The notes under the pieces were generated by a model, which saw only the letters and a program-made list of their open reading frames with translations, was not told the origin of the DNA and searched no databases. 64,000 nt of DNA. Source: Diaporthe sp. PMI_573. Lineage: Eukaryota > Ascomycota > Sordariomycetes > Diaporthales > Diaporthaceae. The position numbers and the translations under genes were made by a program. The stretch spans positions 78,072 to 142,071 of the forward strand of contig JAJTUP010000121.1 of the NCBI GenBank assembly GCA_021399435.1, in the 5' to 3' direction. Shown here piece by piece: positions 32,713-42,763 of this stretch (positions are counted from its first letter, which is position 1; every line of letters starts with the position of its first letter).

Positions 32713-34371
32713 ATGCCTCCCCTAGGCCCAATCTCAACCAACATCCTACAAAAAAAGCCAGGGCCAAAGCCCAAGCCCCTTCATGAGCGAAAAGCTCCTT
32801 CATTTAAGCCAGTTACACGGGTAGAACGGTCATACAAGCAGAAAAAACGTGTTGAAGTTCTTCTATTTCTTTTGAACCACCGTATCCCAGGAACTACTGG
32901 AGGTAGACGTGGCCATTATCGACAAGACCTCCCACCTTCCCAAGATGGCTTCCGTCCTCCTACACTATTTGAAGCCTCCCAGTTCTTCAAGATCCCTGAA
33001 GCAACTATAAGGACTTGGTGGAAAAAGCGGGATCAGCTTGTACGCAAAGAGGATCAACGAAGGTATCACCCTAGATGGCCAGAGTTGGAAGACAAGCTTT
33101 ACACCTGTTTTCTTACACGGCGAACAGAAAATAGAATTGTTTCTATCGGCTGGTTTCGACGAGAATCAAAAAGGCTATTTAAGGACACCTACCCTGAAAG
33201 CGTTCACCTCTGGGTATTCTCTACCGGCTGGTTTAGAGGCTTTCTACATCGACATAGGATTTCACATAGAAGGGTCACTAAGAAGGCCACCAAGCTTCCT
33301 GCAGAGTACCTTGAAGTTGTGAATAACTTCGTCAAGTTCATTAGACGTATATCTCAACCAAGAGATTCTCTCTCAGTACCAGTATCAGCACCAGCACCAG
33401 CACCAGCACCAGCACCAGCACCAGCACCAGCACCAGCACCAGCACCAGCACCAGTTGTCAACAACTCACCTCCTCGGCGGTTCTCCAAATCAGCAATCCT
33501 AAATCTGGACGAAACTCCTATTCCATTTGAGTATAATTCTGGATGTACATATACTTCTACAGGCTCGAAGTCAGTACAGGCAAAAACAGAACGGAGTGGA
33601 TGGGATAAACGACAAGCTACTCTTATTCTCTACATCTCTGCAGATGGCATACAGAGATTCAAGCCGAAGATTATATTCCATGGTACTTCAGGACCTGCAG
33701 GAAGGATATACAATCAGGAATCCTCATCCTACAGTCCTGATGTTACTGTGGAATTCAATCCTACAGCTTACAATAATGAGGAATTATTCGGTAAATGGAT
33801 TACTGAAGAACTAGACGCAGTAGCTAAGGATATGAAGGATTTCCTATTGGTTATGGATGTTGCTAGATTCCATGTAACTGACACTATCAAGCAACAGTTG
33901 AAGGATCTAGGGGTTACTATTGCATTGATACCAGCTGGCTGTACTAGTCTCCTTCAGCCATTGGATACTGCAGTCAACCATCCCTTCAAGCTTTGGCTTC
34001 AGGAATTTACTGACGAATATATGACAGAGAAAGAGAAGGAAAGCCCTGGACATATATGGACAGTCTCTGACATGCGTATAATGACTACCTGGGTAGTAGC
34101 CAGGGCAGTAAAACGTCTGGAAGAAAGGCCAGAGTTGGTTCAGAATGCCTTCATTCACACTGGAATTTCTATTCGTCCTGATGGAAGTCAGGTTAACATG
34201 GTCCGTATCAAGGATATAGAGCCTTCTCAAATCAACTGGGAAGGCTGGGAAACGGCTAAGGAACCTACCATGAAGATGGAGTATGAGGAAGTGTCTGTAA
34301 CACCTCTGGAAGAGATGGACCTCTTTGTGAAGGAAGAGGAGGTTCAAGACTGTATTACTGTAGCTTGTTAG
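32713..34371 (+). CDS. pogo/Fot1-family DDE transposase, 552 aa
   Basis: A nuclear cut-and-paste transposase. The single-exon ORF starts at the ATG at 32713. The N-terminal half has helix-turn-helix features (FFKIPEATIRTWWKKRDQL at about residues 93-111) and a CENP-B-like DNA-binding segment, with a basic RHRISHRRVTKKATKLP stretch. A (Ala-Pro)n linker of about 23 residues (CAGCAC repeat at 33386-33454) joins it to the DDE_1 catalytic domain. The triad is D266 (NLDETP), D382 (VMDVARFH) and D418 (QPLDTAVNHPFK), with 35 residues between the last two as in the DD35D pogo group. The C-terminus is acidic. No stops or frameshifts are present. Confidence 0.92.
   Translation: MPPLGPISTNILQKKPGPKPKPLHERKAPSFKPVTRVERSYKQKKRVEVLLFLLNHRIPGTTGGRRGHYRQDLPPSQDGFRPPTLFEASQFFKIPEATIRTWWKKRDQLVRKEDQRRYHPRWPELEDKLYTCFLTRRTENRIVSIGWFRRESKRLFKDTYPESVHLWVFSTGWFRGFLHRHRISHRRVTKKATKLPAEYLEVVNNFVKFIRRISQPRDSLSVPVSAPAPAPAPAPAPAPAPAPAPAPVVNNSPPRRFSKSAILNLDETPIPFEYNSGCTYTSTGSKSVQAKTERSGWDKRQATLILYISADGIQRFKPKIIFHGTSGPAGRIYNQESSSYSPDVTVEFNPTAYNNEELFGKWITEELDAVAKDMKDFLLVMDVARFHVTDTIKQQLKDLGVTIALIPAGCTSLLQPLDTAVNHPFKLWLQEFTDEYMTEKEKESPGHIWTVSDMRIMTTWVVARAVKRLEERPELVQNAFIHTGISIRPDGSQVNMVRIKDIEPSQINWEGWETAKEPTMKMEYEEVSVTPLEEMDLFVKEEEVQDCITVAC
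33386..33454. repeat. CAGCAC hexanucleotide microsatellite inside the pogo transposase
   Basis: About eleven tandem CAGCAC (CCAGCA) units encode alternating Ala-Pro between the DNA-binding and catalytic domains. The frame is preserved, so length changes would alter only the linker. Confidence 0.9.
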
Positions 34372-34504
34372 TGTATCCAAAACCCTGGCCATGGTGGCTT
34401 CAAACTAGACCAAAATAGGACTAGTCTTAGTGACCGGGGGTATCGTGAATTTGTCGAGTATATACGGTATTCGCATCCAGAAAAACGGATGGTGCATCCA
34501 CGAT

Positions 34505-34775
34505 TTGCTGACTAAGCAGTAGCCCAGCAGCTACAGCCAATCAGAGCCCGCCATTTACCCCACTCTAAACCTTACATCACCACCCCGTAGTGCTTTTTGC
34601 AGCTATAACCACCAGTGCCCTACGCACCCTCCTCCACCACTAAATTTAACACCACCCACCCTCATCAACGAATCGCTAAATCGACTAATTACTCGTCGGG
34701 ATCAATCAATTTAGCATCAGAAATACCCTCTAGTCGGTTAGATCTCGATTTTCTGGTGTTGCAGCGATAGCGTGG
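34505..34775 (+). repeat. Dispersed repeat, copy 2 (partner at about 25115-25375)
   Basis: Starts shortly after the right end of the pogo element. It contains AGCCAATCAGAGCCCGCC, TTTTTGCAGC, the GGGATCAATCAATTTAGC region, CTCTAGTCGGTTAGAT and an ATTACTCTGGG block in the same order as copy 1. The coding-like start present in copy 1 is degraded here. Confidence 0.55.
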
Positions 34776-35123
34776 TTGCCTAATTACTCTGGGCTTAAGG
34801 CGCAGTAGCAGCAACAAGACCATTGCACATATAGACTAAATAAGCACAAAAACACCACAAATTTGCTCGATTTGGGCCCTAACGAGTGTGTAAATAGTTA
34901 CATTGTAGCAGAAATGATGAGAATAGTTAATTAATTGAAGATGCAGCGTTGAAATAGCGTTAAGTATGGTGTAACGGGCTGGGCCCGTGTAAGGCCTCAC
35001 CCACCATTTGGCCAACTCTGCAACCAACCTGCTGAGAGCTAGGAGCGTCCTTCAAATCGCTTACCTAAGCCCTGATCAGCTCTGATAGATGGCTCAGGCC
35101 ACGCTGGAGGACCCACTTGCAGA
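34776..35123. other. No recognisable gene
   Basis: AT-rich DNA between the dispersed repeat and the third hAT element. Nothing supported. Confidence 0.5.
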
Positions 35124-35145
35124 CAGAGCAGGCCATCGGTCGGCT

Positions 35146-35305
35146 ATCCGATCTGACCGAATCGGATATCCGATCCGATAGATGATCGATGGGATTTTTT
35201 GCCAGCCATCCGATTAAGATTCGGATCGGATGGCTCATCCATCCGATCGATATCCGATATATTTTGAGGCCATCCGATCGATATCGGATCTGACCGATTC
35301 GGATG
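35146..35305. repeat. ATCCGAT/ATCGGAT array, left end of hAT copy 3
   Basis: About fifteen overlapping copies of ATCCGAT or ATCGGAT on both strands within 160 bp, many adjoining GATCGAT. The matching array at the right end (37768-37935) supports a role as transposase-binding sites. Confidence 0.8.
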
Positions 35306-35759
35306 TGAGGTTATCGCGACCCTCATCAACTGTTGGAAGGCAGCACTTCGGGCCCGTCGGGGGCCCGGTGAAGGGCACCGTAGTATCGGCGAAAGGCACC
35401 GCAGCACCGCTCAGGCCCATACGGCGCCCAAGTCAGGGCTGAGCCTCGCTCAGGCCAGCGTGCATCGAGATCCATGAGGGATTGGCAGGTCAGGTTACAA
35501 GATGGGTGGCTAGACGCACTGGAATCACAATGTAGTTAGGCATCGCAACATAGCACAGAATGTTCAGATCCTGATCTGCCCTCATGCAACCCCTTGCCCC
35601 CAGAGACTTCCGACATCAACTAAAGGCGCTAGAGGCCCTGGTTAGGGCCGTTCCAGGTATATTACTAAGCGAGGAACGCGTAGAATCTTTACCTATTCAT
35701 ACCTACATTACTTTAGTACTCGAAGAATTGTTTCTTTTTCGACCTCGCGGGCGCCAAAA

Positions 35760-37737
35760 ATGGACTCACCTACGCCCTCGTCCCTCGTTTCCTCCACGCC
35801 ACAAGATACCGAGATCGTGGGCTACCCTGATTACTCCGTTTGGACTGAGGAACGCTGGGCAGCTTACCCAGGGCTTGCCAACTACCATAACCCAACAAAA
35901 GAACGCAAATGGTGGTGGCGATATGGCTTCAGACTCAGAGATTGTTCTCGGCCTAAAAACCAAGATCAGATCTGGGTGTGCGAGTCTTGTTTTCTTGCAA
36001 AGAAACCTGCGAAGGATACCAAATTCGTGGCTACAACTAGCAGGTCCATCGAGAAGCATCTAAAGGATAGCCATGGCGTTATAGACCCTAAGGTATGTGA
36101 CAAAATAGATGAGGGTTCATAAGCTGACGCCTAGAATGCTGTGCAGATTAATGAAGCCGAGTCTACGCCTGTACCCTCGCAGAGGACCCTCAACTCCATG
36201 ATCGACTTTTCGAAACCGGCGCAACAAGCAGTCCACGGGCAGTTAATAATACGCTTCAAGAAGCCGGTGAACGACTTATTGATACTTGACTGGCTTGTCT
36301 GCTCGAATCTGTCATTCAATATCGTGAATGATACTCGTTGGCGCCGTCAACAGCTGTATAACAACCCCGTGCTTGAGGAGAAGGACCTACCACACTCGAA
36401 AACCCTTGTTCGCCTCCTTTTGCGTGAATATCACCGCGCCCTACCCAAAATCAGAGCTTTCCTTCGAAGCGCGCGCGGCTTGATCCATCTAACGTTTGAC
36501 GGCTGGACCTCGAGGAGATTCACGTCATTCGTAGGGTTGACTGCCAATTTCATCGACAAAGACTTCAACAGATGGACCATCTTGTTAGGTTTGCCACCTT
36601 TGATGAAGCGCCACAGAGGTTCTGATATTGCTGAGGAAATCTTAGCCATAATCCGCTTTTTTGAGATTCAAGATTGCGTGGGCTACTGTACCTTGGATAA
36701 CGAGTCTAAGAATAGGACAACGATGGCCAAGATTGGCGAAGCACTCGGGCTCGACGCTGAGGAGAGGCAGATTAGCTGTGGTCCGCACGTTTTGCAGCTC
36801 TGTACCCGCGCCTTGATGTATGGTGAGGGTTGTAAGCGCCTGCCGCTTGACCAGGTCCTCCGAAACTGGCTTCAAGACAGCTTCGCTGACGAGGACGAGG
36901 AAAACGAGGCTCTAGAACGTGCCTTTGACGAAGTTGCCATCAACCCTGAGGAGGACCTTGCGCAACAGGATTCGGCTAGTGAGGATGAGGATGATGATGC
37001 TTTAGATACTGATCCTTTTGTTGATACTGAGTACAACAATTCTGACGTATCTGACGTATCTGACGAATTAGTTGAAGCCGCCGCGTGCGCCTTTTGGGAG
37101 GAGGACTATAAAAATAAGTGAGTTATACATATATTAATAGTCTTTGCTTAACTAATCCTCTAGTAGACCGCGACCTGACTTTAACCCCCAGACTGAGGTC
37201 GAACAACAACCAGTCCTCGACATGCTGCAACGCCGCAAACGCTTCTTCGCGAACGACGCCGACGACGAGGTTCCTAATTCACAAGATACACGGCTAGCAA
37301 ACAAGAGGAGAAGGGGCAGCAAAGGCAAGGACCCTGAGCCCATACAACGAGAGGATATACAACAAGACGAGCTAGATACATACCTTGTTGAGCCAGTAGT
37401 CAACTCAAAGGCGTACCTAAACGACCCAATCGCGTGGTGGCGGGATATTGGCGCAAAACGATTCCCCAAGCTGTCTTATATGGCAGTTGACTTCCTCACG
37501 ATACCTTCAGCAGCAGCAGAAACTGAGCGTCAGTTTAGTAGCGTCGGGCAGATGGTGTCAGCACGGAGATCTTGTCTTCAGCGGCACGTTATTGGCGCCA
37601 GCCAGTGTATTAGGTCTTGGAGCAAAGCAGGCGTCTACAAGGCTGAATTGCCACTTGAATTGCTAGATCGGGCATCTAGCACGGCGTTACAAAGTGATAT
37701 TGCACGGGAATTAACTAGATGGGCACAACGTAGCTAA
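35760..37737 (+). pseudogene. hAT transposase (copy 3), three exons, central region deleted
   Basis: Exons 35760-36092, 36135-37117 and 37164-37737 join in frame (introns of 42 and 46 bp). Exon 1 has a BED finger (WVCESC, then SIEKHLKDSH). Exon 2 holds LIHLTFDGWTSRRFTSFVG, the DCVGYCTLDNESKN block and CGPHVLQLCTRAL, then runs into a very acidic stretch and LVEAAACAFWEEDYK. Exon 3 has the dimerisation domain FPKLSYMAVDFLTIPSAAAETERQFS. The GKLHN-to-DTRW-to-NP segment (about 200-250 residues in the other copies) is missing. The protein is therefore internally shortened although no stop interrupts it. It may be a defective or repressor-like version, or a divergent subfamily. Confidence 0.72.
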
Positions 37738-37767
37738 TATAACTGGGAATAGCCTCAAATACGCACC

Positions 37768-37935
37768 CCATCCGATTTAGCAGATCTGATATCCGATTCC
37801 GAATCGGATATAGGCAAATCGGATCGGATCCGATCCGATATAGACCAATCCGATTCGGAATCGGATGGGCTTCAGTCTATTCGATCGATTTCAAATCGAT
37901 ATCGGAATCGGATGGGATTTGGCCATCCGATCGAC
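37768..37935. repeat. ATCCGAT/ATCGGAT array, right end of hAT copy 3
   Basis: Dense ATCCGAT and ATCGGAT motifs, including longer palindromes such as ATCCGATTCGGAATCGGAT, mirror the left array and sit just inside the inverted repeat. Confidence 0.8.
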
Positions 37936-37987
37936 CGATGGCCTGCTCTGCCGCGATATGCATGTATATCTGCTAACAACGCTGCAG

Positions 37988-38360
37988 GCAATGCGCAGAA
38001 TCATCGACATGCAGCTTTGCCTCTATCTTGAATGTAACAGGGGACGCGCTTCTTTCACGTCAGCAAGAGGGCACCGCAAGTTGCCTATCCACAAGTCTGC
38101 TAGAGAACGTAAGCACTGTATCAGGATGGGGACCTCAATCACTAGATCCAATGATCCCTACTGCGCCATTCTTGAACAATGGGTCGAACCAGACCGTAAC
38201 CAGCAATCTACCCCCAGTTACCACTGATGGGCCTCAGATCAGCTCCTCTGCTCAGCTGACAACTCCATCTACTATGTCTTGGACGATGCTCACTGTAACA
38301 CGCACGGTCACGTCACTGTTAACCACAACGTTGACAAAGACCGGGACGTGTGCGGCCTGA
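37988..38360 (+). pseudogene. Ser/Thr-rich C-terminal exon of an unidentified (possibly cell-surface) protein
   Basis: After a possible acceptor (CTGCAG at 37982-37987) the frame reads CAESSTCSFASILNVTG and ends in a Ser/Thr-rich tail (TVTRTVTSLLTTTLTKTGTC). This resembles the stalk of a secreted or GPI-type fungal protein, but no N-terminal exon, signal peptide or clear anchor is present. It begins only about 40 bp after the hAT copy 3 end, so the 5' part may have been lost with the insertion. Confidence 0.3.
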
Positions 38361-38549
38361 AACCCGGATTCCTCGGTTCCATGGTGGGCGCGAGTCCAGG
38401 TGACTTTCGATATTCTAACAGCTCTTAGCTACTACACGGTATAAAAGGAGGACAGACTTCAAATACGCTAATTGTAGGTTTTAAGCTAAGCACTTGCTCC
38501 TAAGTTCTTCAAGTTAAAGCCCACTATTGAAAATTTCTTTCAAAATAAA

Positions 38550-38840
38550 ATGTCAACTACTGCAATTATGAATAACCAACATGTCGCAAGATTTGGTCGA
38601 AATCTGAAATGCCTGCATTTGCCAGAAACCCGGGGCCAAGTTGAAAGCAGGCGACTTCATCAGTCGGAGAGGGAGTATATACAAAATGACATGTTAGACG
38701 ATGACCGTGAGGTCAAAATGAAGCTGCGGAGAAAGCTTGACCTCGGGATGGACTACTTTCTCGGAATAAAGAATACCCTTCTGTTATGGTTGGCGATGTG
38801 GGACGAGTTGCTTGGGCACAAACGCCGTTACGACATCTAG
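38550..38840 (+). CDS. Small protein of unknown function, 96 aa
   Basis: ATG at 38550 in an A-rich leader (AAAATAAAATG context), single exon. The sequence is strongly charged with a helical central part (REYIQNDMLDDDREVKMKLR) and a short hydrophobic segment, IKNTLLLWLAMW. No family is recognised. It could be the N-terminal exon of a larger, decayed gene, since the following 500 bp contain further short ORFs in other frames. Confidence 0.3.
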   Translation: MSTTAIMNNQHVARFGRNLKCLHLPETRGQVESRRLHQSEREYIQNDMLDDDREVKMKLRRKLDLGMDYFLGIKNTLLLWLAMWDELLGHKRRYDI

Positions 38841-41323
38841 GGCACCCTGACGAGCCGGGAGATGTTGAATGCCTCATTTCTGTGCAAAGTTACAGTTCCC
38901 CGCAGGCTGAATATCGGCCCAGGGCATCCTTTTTTTGGCAAGGTCTGCGTTGTTTCCTATTGACTCTCATACACCGGGGCTGCTTGAGAGAGTATCTAGG
39001 TGTTTACAGTGACAGGTATGGATACAGAAGTCAATGACGACCCGGCCCTGACCGATCAACGAGTTTGACACACTCTTTGCGTTAGATCCAAGCTATAGCG
39101 ACGCACCTTTCGATTCAGGAACAGAAGCCGCATGCAGCCAGAATGATACCGCCGACATGTCGGACAACGCAAGACGGAGCGCAGAATTCACCAGTGAGCG
39201 GCAAAGGGGGGTTCAAGCTGCTTTTTTGTTTGGTGACGTGGACGGAGAAGGTAATGTTGGCGGCAACTACGTTGGTAACAATGTGGACGGGCTTGAGAGT
39301 TCACCGATGCAGATGAGCCGAAGGTGTCTGCATTCTCGTGTCCCGAAGGAAGACACAACACAGTTATACCAAGAAAGAGGCCGACCATCAGTGCGATAAT
39401 GGTGCCGACGAGGGGCCATTGCGCAAAAAGTAAGTTTGGAGGATGACGCTAGATATTATCGCGTATTAATGATGACCCGACGACAATGATAGCCTAAGAG
39501 CGGCAGTATTTCGTCGCGAGCAAGGCTTTATTTCCCACAGCACCCTCCGTTCTCTAGAGGCTTGTTAACTCTTGTTCTAAGGTGTATTATATGCAGAACA
39601 AACCCATTGAGTTGGCATCGGGGACCAAAATAGCTTTAAATATGTTGGCTGGTCCTATTTCTTGTGTATCAGTTCAATGGTGCGTTGGCCAAAATTGCCA
39701 CGTATAGTGCGCCTTCAAGACGAAGTTAAGCTGTTTAATCCACCGTACTGCGGCTCTGCGACTTTGCCATGCTGACTGTGCATGATGCAAGGACGAACTT
39801 TATTCAACAGCGGCGGCAAAGGTAGCTAGCTTCATTGGCCCCTATCAGGGTTCCTGAATCTGCCTCCGCGGCGCGACAGGATACATCACCACCTCATCCC
39901 CACTAATAAGTAAGCGTCTCTCAGTGATCTACGACTGAGTCATCCTTGTCTTATCATCAGTTTTATAGCAGTCTCACGAAGCCTTGCTCCCTGATGCTAG
40001 CCGCCCGACTCCTCCCAAAACATGTTCTTACACAATGCAAGCAGCAGGTGTGGCTCCTCGCTAACGATGCTCACAGGCCGCTAAGCCTACTGTTCCGAGT
40101 CTACACACCCGCAGACATTGGATCACTAGCAGGGTTCTGCCCAGCTAAATGACAGTACCGTCCAATTCGACCCGAAATCACGGTGTATGCTCTGAATACT
40201 ACTAGCTGTTAGCGAGCTGCTGCCTGCTTTAATATCCTCAAAAGATAGGAGACATAGGTTGCTAGACATGTGCAACTGCCGTAGCCAAAGAATCCTGGAA
40301 GTCCCGGCGTAAGGAGCGACTCTCGGTCATCCAATCGCATCGCTCACCTCAGACTCGTTCAAATTGAACGAGTCTCGCATCGGCGCGCGAATTGTAAGTG
40401 CACTGGATGGCATTATGAGAACGTTAACAGTTCATCTCCACGAACGAGCAGCAATCACCTAGCGTCCCACTTTGCTCACTACAGTATCATCTTTGCGTGT
40501 CTAATCACTCGAGGGTTTATATGGGGAGCAACATCGCGCCCTAAAACAACTGAGACTTATACACAGTGTATGATATATATATATATATATAATATAATTA
40601 ATCCTTCAAACGACTCGAATCTTATATCAACTAGCTGCACAGTCTGTAATCTGAAGAACGGTATGTCTGTGGGATAGATTCTGTCAGATTAAGCGGACAG
40701 CTCGCTGTAATGTAAGAGGCTGGTTTACAAGGCAAGAGCAGCCATTATAGCAGTGCAGGATACTGTAGTTAAGTTTGACCAAGAGATGTGTAAAGTCTCA
40801 TGAGACAACTCCAATTTATCCGCAATGATAGCACTACGATACGGCTAAAATATGAAGAACAATAGGGGATCAGACAGGGATACGAAGATGGGAGCTAATT
40901 AGATTCTAAACATGCTTGATCCCTGACACATCTACAGTAAGCCATTTGTAGCCTGTTAGTGATTTCTTCCCAAGTACCCTGTCGATACAAATCTAATCTG
41001 CCAAGCCACACCAGGTGCAGACCCACATCACCACTACCATACAATTAACTAAAGATTTTTACGACACCCATTTCGCCCTTTACTTTACCACTGAATACGG
41101 TATCTCGAGCTATTACTGCGCTATATTCCCGAAGAATCCGAGTTAGCGGCAGTGACGAGTTGAAGAACTTGCTATGTAAATCAATTTCTACTTAAAGGAG
41201 GGTTTGGAACCCAGCCTGGTCTCAGAATCGTTTGATTTAAGCTGCTTGAGTATCTCCCTTTATTTGCGAGAAACATATATTACCTTGAACAAGACAGTGC
41301 TACTTGGCACTTTAGCCACCGAA
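38841..41323. other. Gene-poor AT-rich region
   Basis: About 2.5 kb without a recognisable gene. An ORF at 39157-39399 (80 codons) has no family. A (TA)n tract of about 25 bp occurs at 40575-40600. The last 150 bp before 41324 form the leader of the HMG-CoA reductase gene. Confidence 0.5.
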
Positions 41324-42478
41324 ATGGCCGAGAAGTCTACCCGAGAGAGGAAGGTTCACTCTTATTACAATAAAAAAGACCTCATTTCCATTCTCAGGGA
41401 CCCCGAATATCTCCAGCAGTATACTATTGAGAATGTCGTTGGTGTCACCGAAGTTCCTGTTGGCATGGCTGGCCCTCTGCGCCTTTCGGGGCCAGACAAT
41501 ATCGACACTCTTTTCATGGATACTCTAGACGCACCCCTCGCAACTTATGAACCGACCCTCGTTGCAAGTTGCTCGAGGGGTTGTAAAGCCTTCAACGCTT
41601 CTGGTGGGCTGAATTTTGAAATCCTGGGGGAAGGGATGTCTCGAGCTCCCGTCTTCGTCTTCGATCATCCTGGCTACGCTGTTGCTTTCGCTCGTGCAGT
41701 CCCTACGTTCCGAGCAAGATTTGCTGAGTGGGCCGAGTCGACTAGCCGGTTTGTTCAGTTTCGGTCCATGAACCCTACGGTTATCGGATCACAAGTTCAC
41801 CTCCTCTGCACATATCATTGCGGCAGCGCCGCTGGGCAGAACATGGTTACGAAAGCTACACAATATGCTTGTGATATGCTTCGTGAGGAACTCGAGATTA
41901 AATTTTTCATTCGGGATTTCTTGATCGAGGGCCAACTGGCATCTGATAAGAAGCCGTCATGGGGAAACGTCAAAGTATCAAGAGGTGTCGAAGTCATTGT
42001 CTGGGGAACAATCACCAATCAAACCTGCCAGTCAGTTTTGGGATGCAGCACCGATCGCCTCTATTTCACACATCAGACCGTGAAAGAAGGGGGTATTCGA
42101 AATGGACAATTTGGTTCCAATATCAACACTGCGAACATTCTGGCAGCCTTGTTCATCTCAACTGGGCAGGACGTTGGGAGCGTCGCTGAAGCCTCATGGA
42201 GTCATTTGACCTCTGAGTTGGATGACGAGACGAAAGATCTGAGGCTGTCACTTTATTTCCCGTCCCTGCCGGTGGGAACCGTCGGGGGTGGTACAGGTTA
42301 CCCAACTCAGCGCGAGGCGCTCAAGCTGCTCAAGTGTGACGGGCCAGACATGAAGGGCCGCCTGGCAGGGATCATCGCCTCGTTCGCGCTTGCGCTAGAC
42401 TTGAGCACAGGAGCCGCTGTGGCCAACGACACTTCTACACAGAGCCATATGCGTCTGGCCCGAGGGGAGAAGCTGTGA
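41324..42478 (+). CDS. Soluble HMG-CoA reductase-like protein, 384 aa
   Basis: Class I HMG-CoA reductases convert HMG-CoA to mevalonate with NADPH. The ATG at 41324 is chosen; the frame is open further upstream but starts at TTG. The four catalytic residues can be placed: E36 in ENVVG, K177 in NMVTKATQ, D283 in STGQDVGS and H375 in QSHMRLARG. Substrate-binding features VGMAGPL and LVASCSRGCKAF are present. It lacks the membrane anchor and sterol-sensing domain. The cofactor-loop motif, normally DAMGMN, is SAAGQN here, so the Asp is lost and NADPH use or activity may differ. No intron or stop is seen. A diverged fragment of a paralogue lies at 20.7 kb. Its pathway role (sterol, or terpenoid/self-resistance) cannot be told from context. 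Confidence 0.82.
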   Translation: MAEKSTRERKVHSYYNKKDLISILRDPEYLQQYTIENVVGVTEVPVGMAGPLRLSGPDNIDTLFMDTLDAPLATYEPTLVASCSRGCKAFNASGGLNFEILGEGMSRAPVFVFDHPGYAVAFARAVPTFRARFAEWAESTSRFVQFRSMNPTVIGSQVHLLCTYHCGSAAGQNMVTKATQYACDMLREELEIKFFIRDFLIEGQLASDKKPSWGNVKVSRGVEVIVWGTITNQTCQSVLGCSTDRLYFTHQTVKEGGIRNGQFGSNINTANILAALFISTGQDVGSVAEASWSHLTSELDDETKDLRLSLYFPSLPVGTVGGGTGYPTQREALKLLKCDGPDMKGRLAGIIASFALALDLSTGAAVANDTSTQSHMRLARGEKL

Positions 42479-42763
42479 GGACACTACTTTCACGTCTGAT
42501 CATGTAATGTAGTTCTGAAGCTGCCCAGTCCTCATGTTCAAATTAAGTTCAAGATCGAATGTTCGCACAGCGAAAAAACAAACCAGAAAAAAAAAAGAAA
42601 AAGAAGGAAGAAATATATGTTATGGCATCACATAGCTCCCTCCCTACAGACCAAAGGCCCACCCACATTTCATTATTAAAGTAATGGGGTCGGAGCCGGA
42701 GCCGCTTAGGAAATGTGACGGATACAACCGATGCTTGGCATCCTGGCGCTTAATCGCGATATT

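Larger units (their letters stand above)
32531..34469 (+). mobile_element. pogo/Fot1-type DNA transposon, apparently complete
   Basis: Perfect 36-bp terminal inverted repeats lie at 32533-32568 and 34432-34467 (outer end CCGTATATACTCG, inner end ACGATACCCCCGGTC). They are flanked by a TA target duplication at 32531-32532 and 34468-34469. The transposase gene inside is open over its full length. Six to seven bases outside each TA also mirror each other (ATGCGGA / TTCGCAT), so either the target was a palindrome or the repeats are slightly longer with one mismatch. Perfect ends and an intact gene suggest recent insertion and possible autonomy. Confidence 0.9.
35124..37950 (+). mobile_element. 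hAT DNA transposon (copy 3) with 19-bp inverted repeats
   Basis: Perfect 19-bp inverted repeats: CAGAGCAGGCCATCGGTCG at 35124-35142 and its reverse complement at 37932-37950. Both ends are packed with ATCCGAT/ATCGGAT motifs (35146-35305 and 37768-37935). The transposase gene lies inside at 35760-37737. The 8 bases flanking each end do not match, so no intact target-site duplication is visible. This may reflect age or a recombination between copies. Confidence 0.85.

Noticed and set aside
35146..37935. ATCCGAT arrays considered as a CRISPR-like or satellite array
   Set aside because: No regular spacer length, motifs on both strands, eukaryotic context, and location just inside hAT inverted repeats.
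40575..40600. (TA)n tract considered as a replication origin or centromere feature
   Set aside because: Only about 25 bp of simple repeat; nothing else supports such a role.
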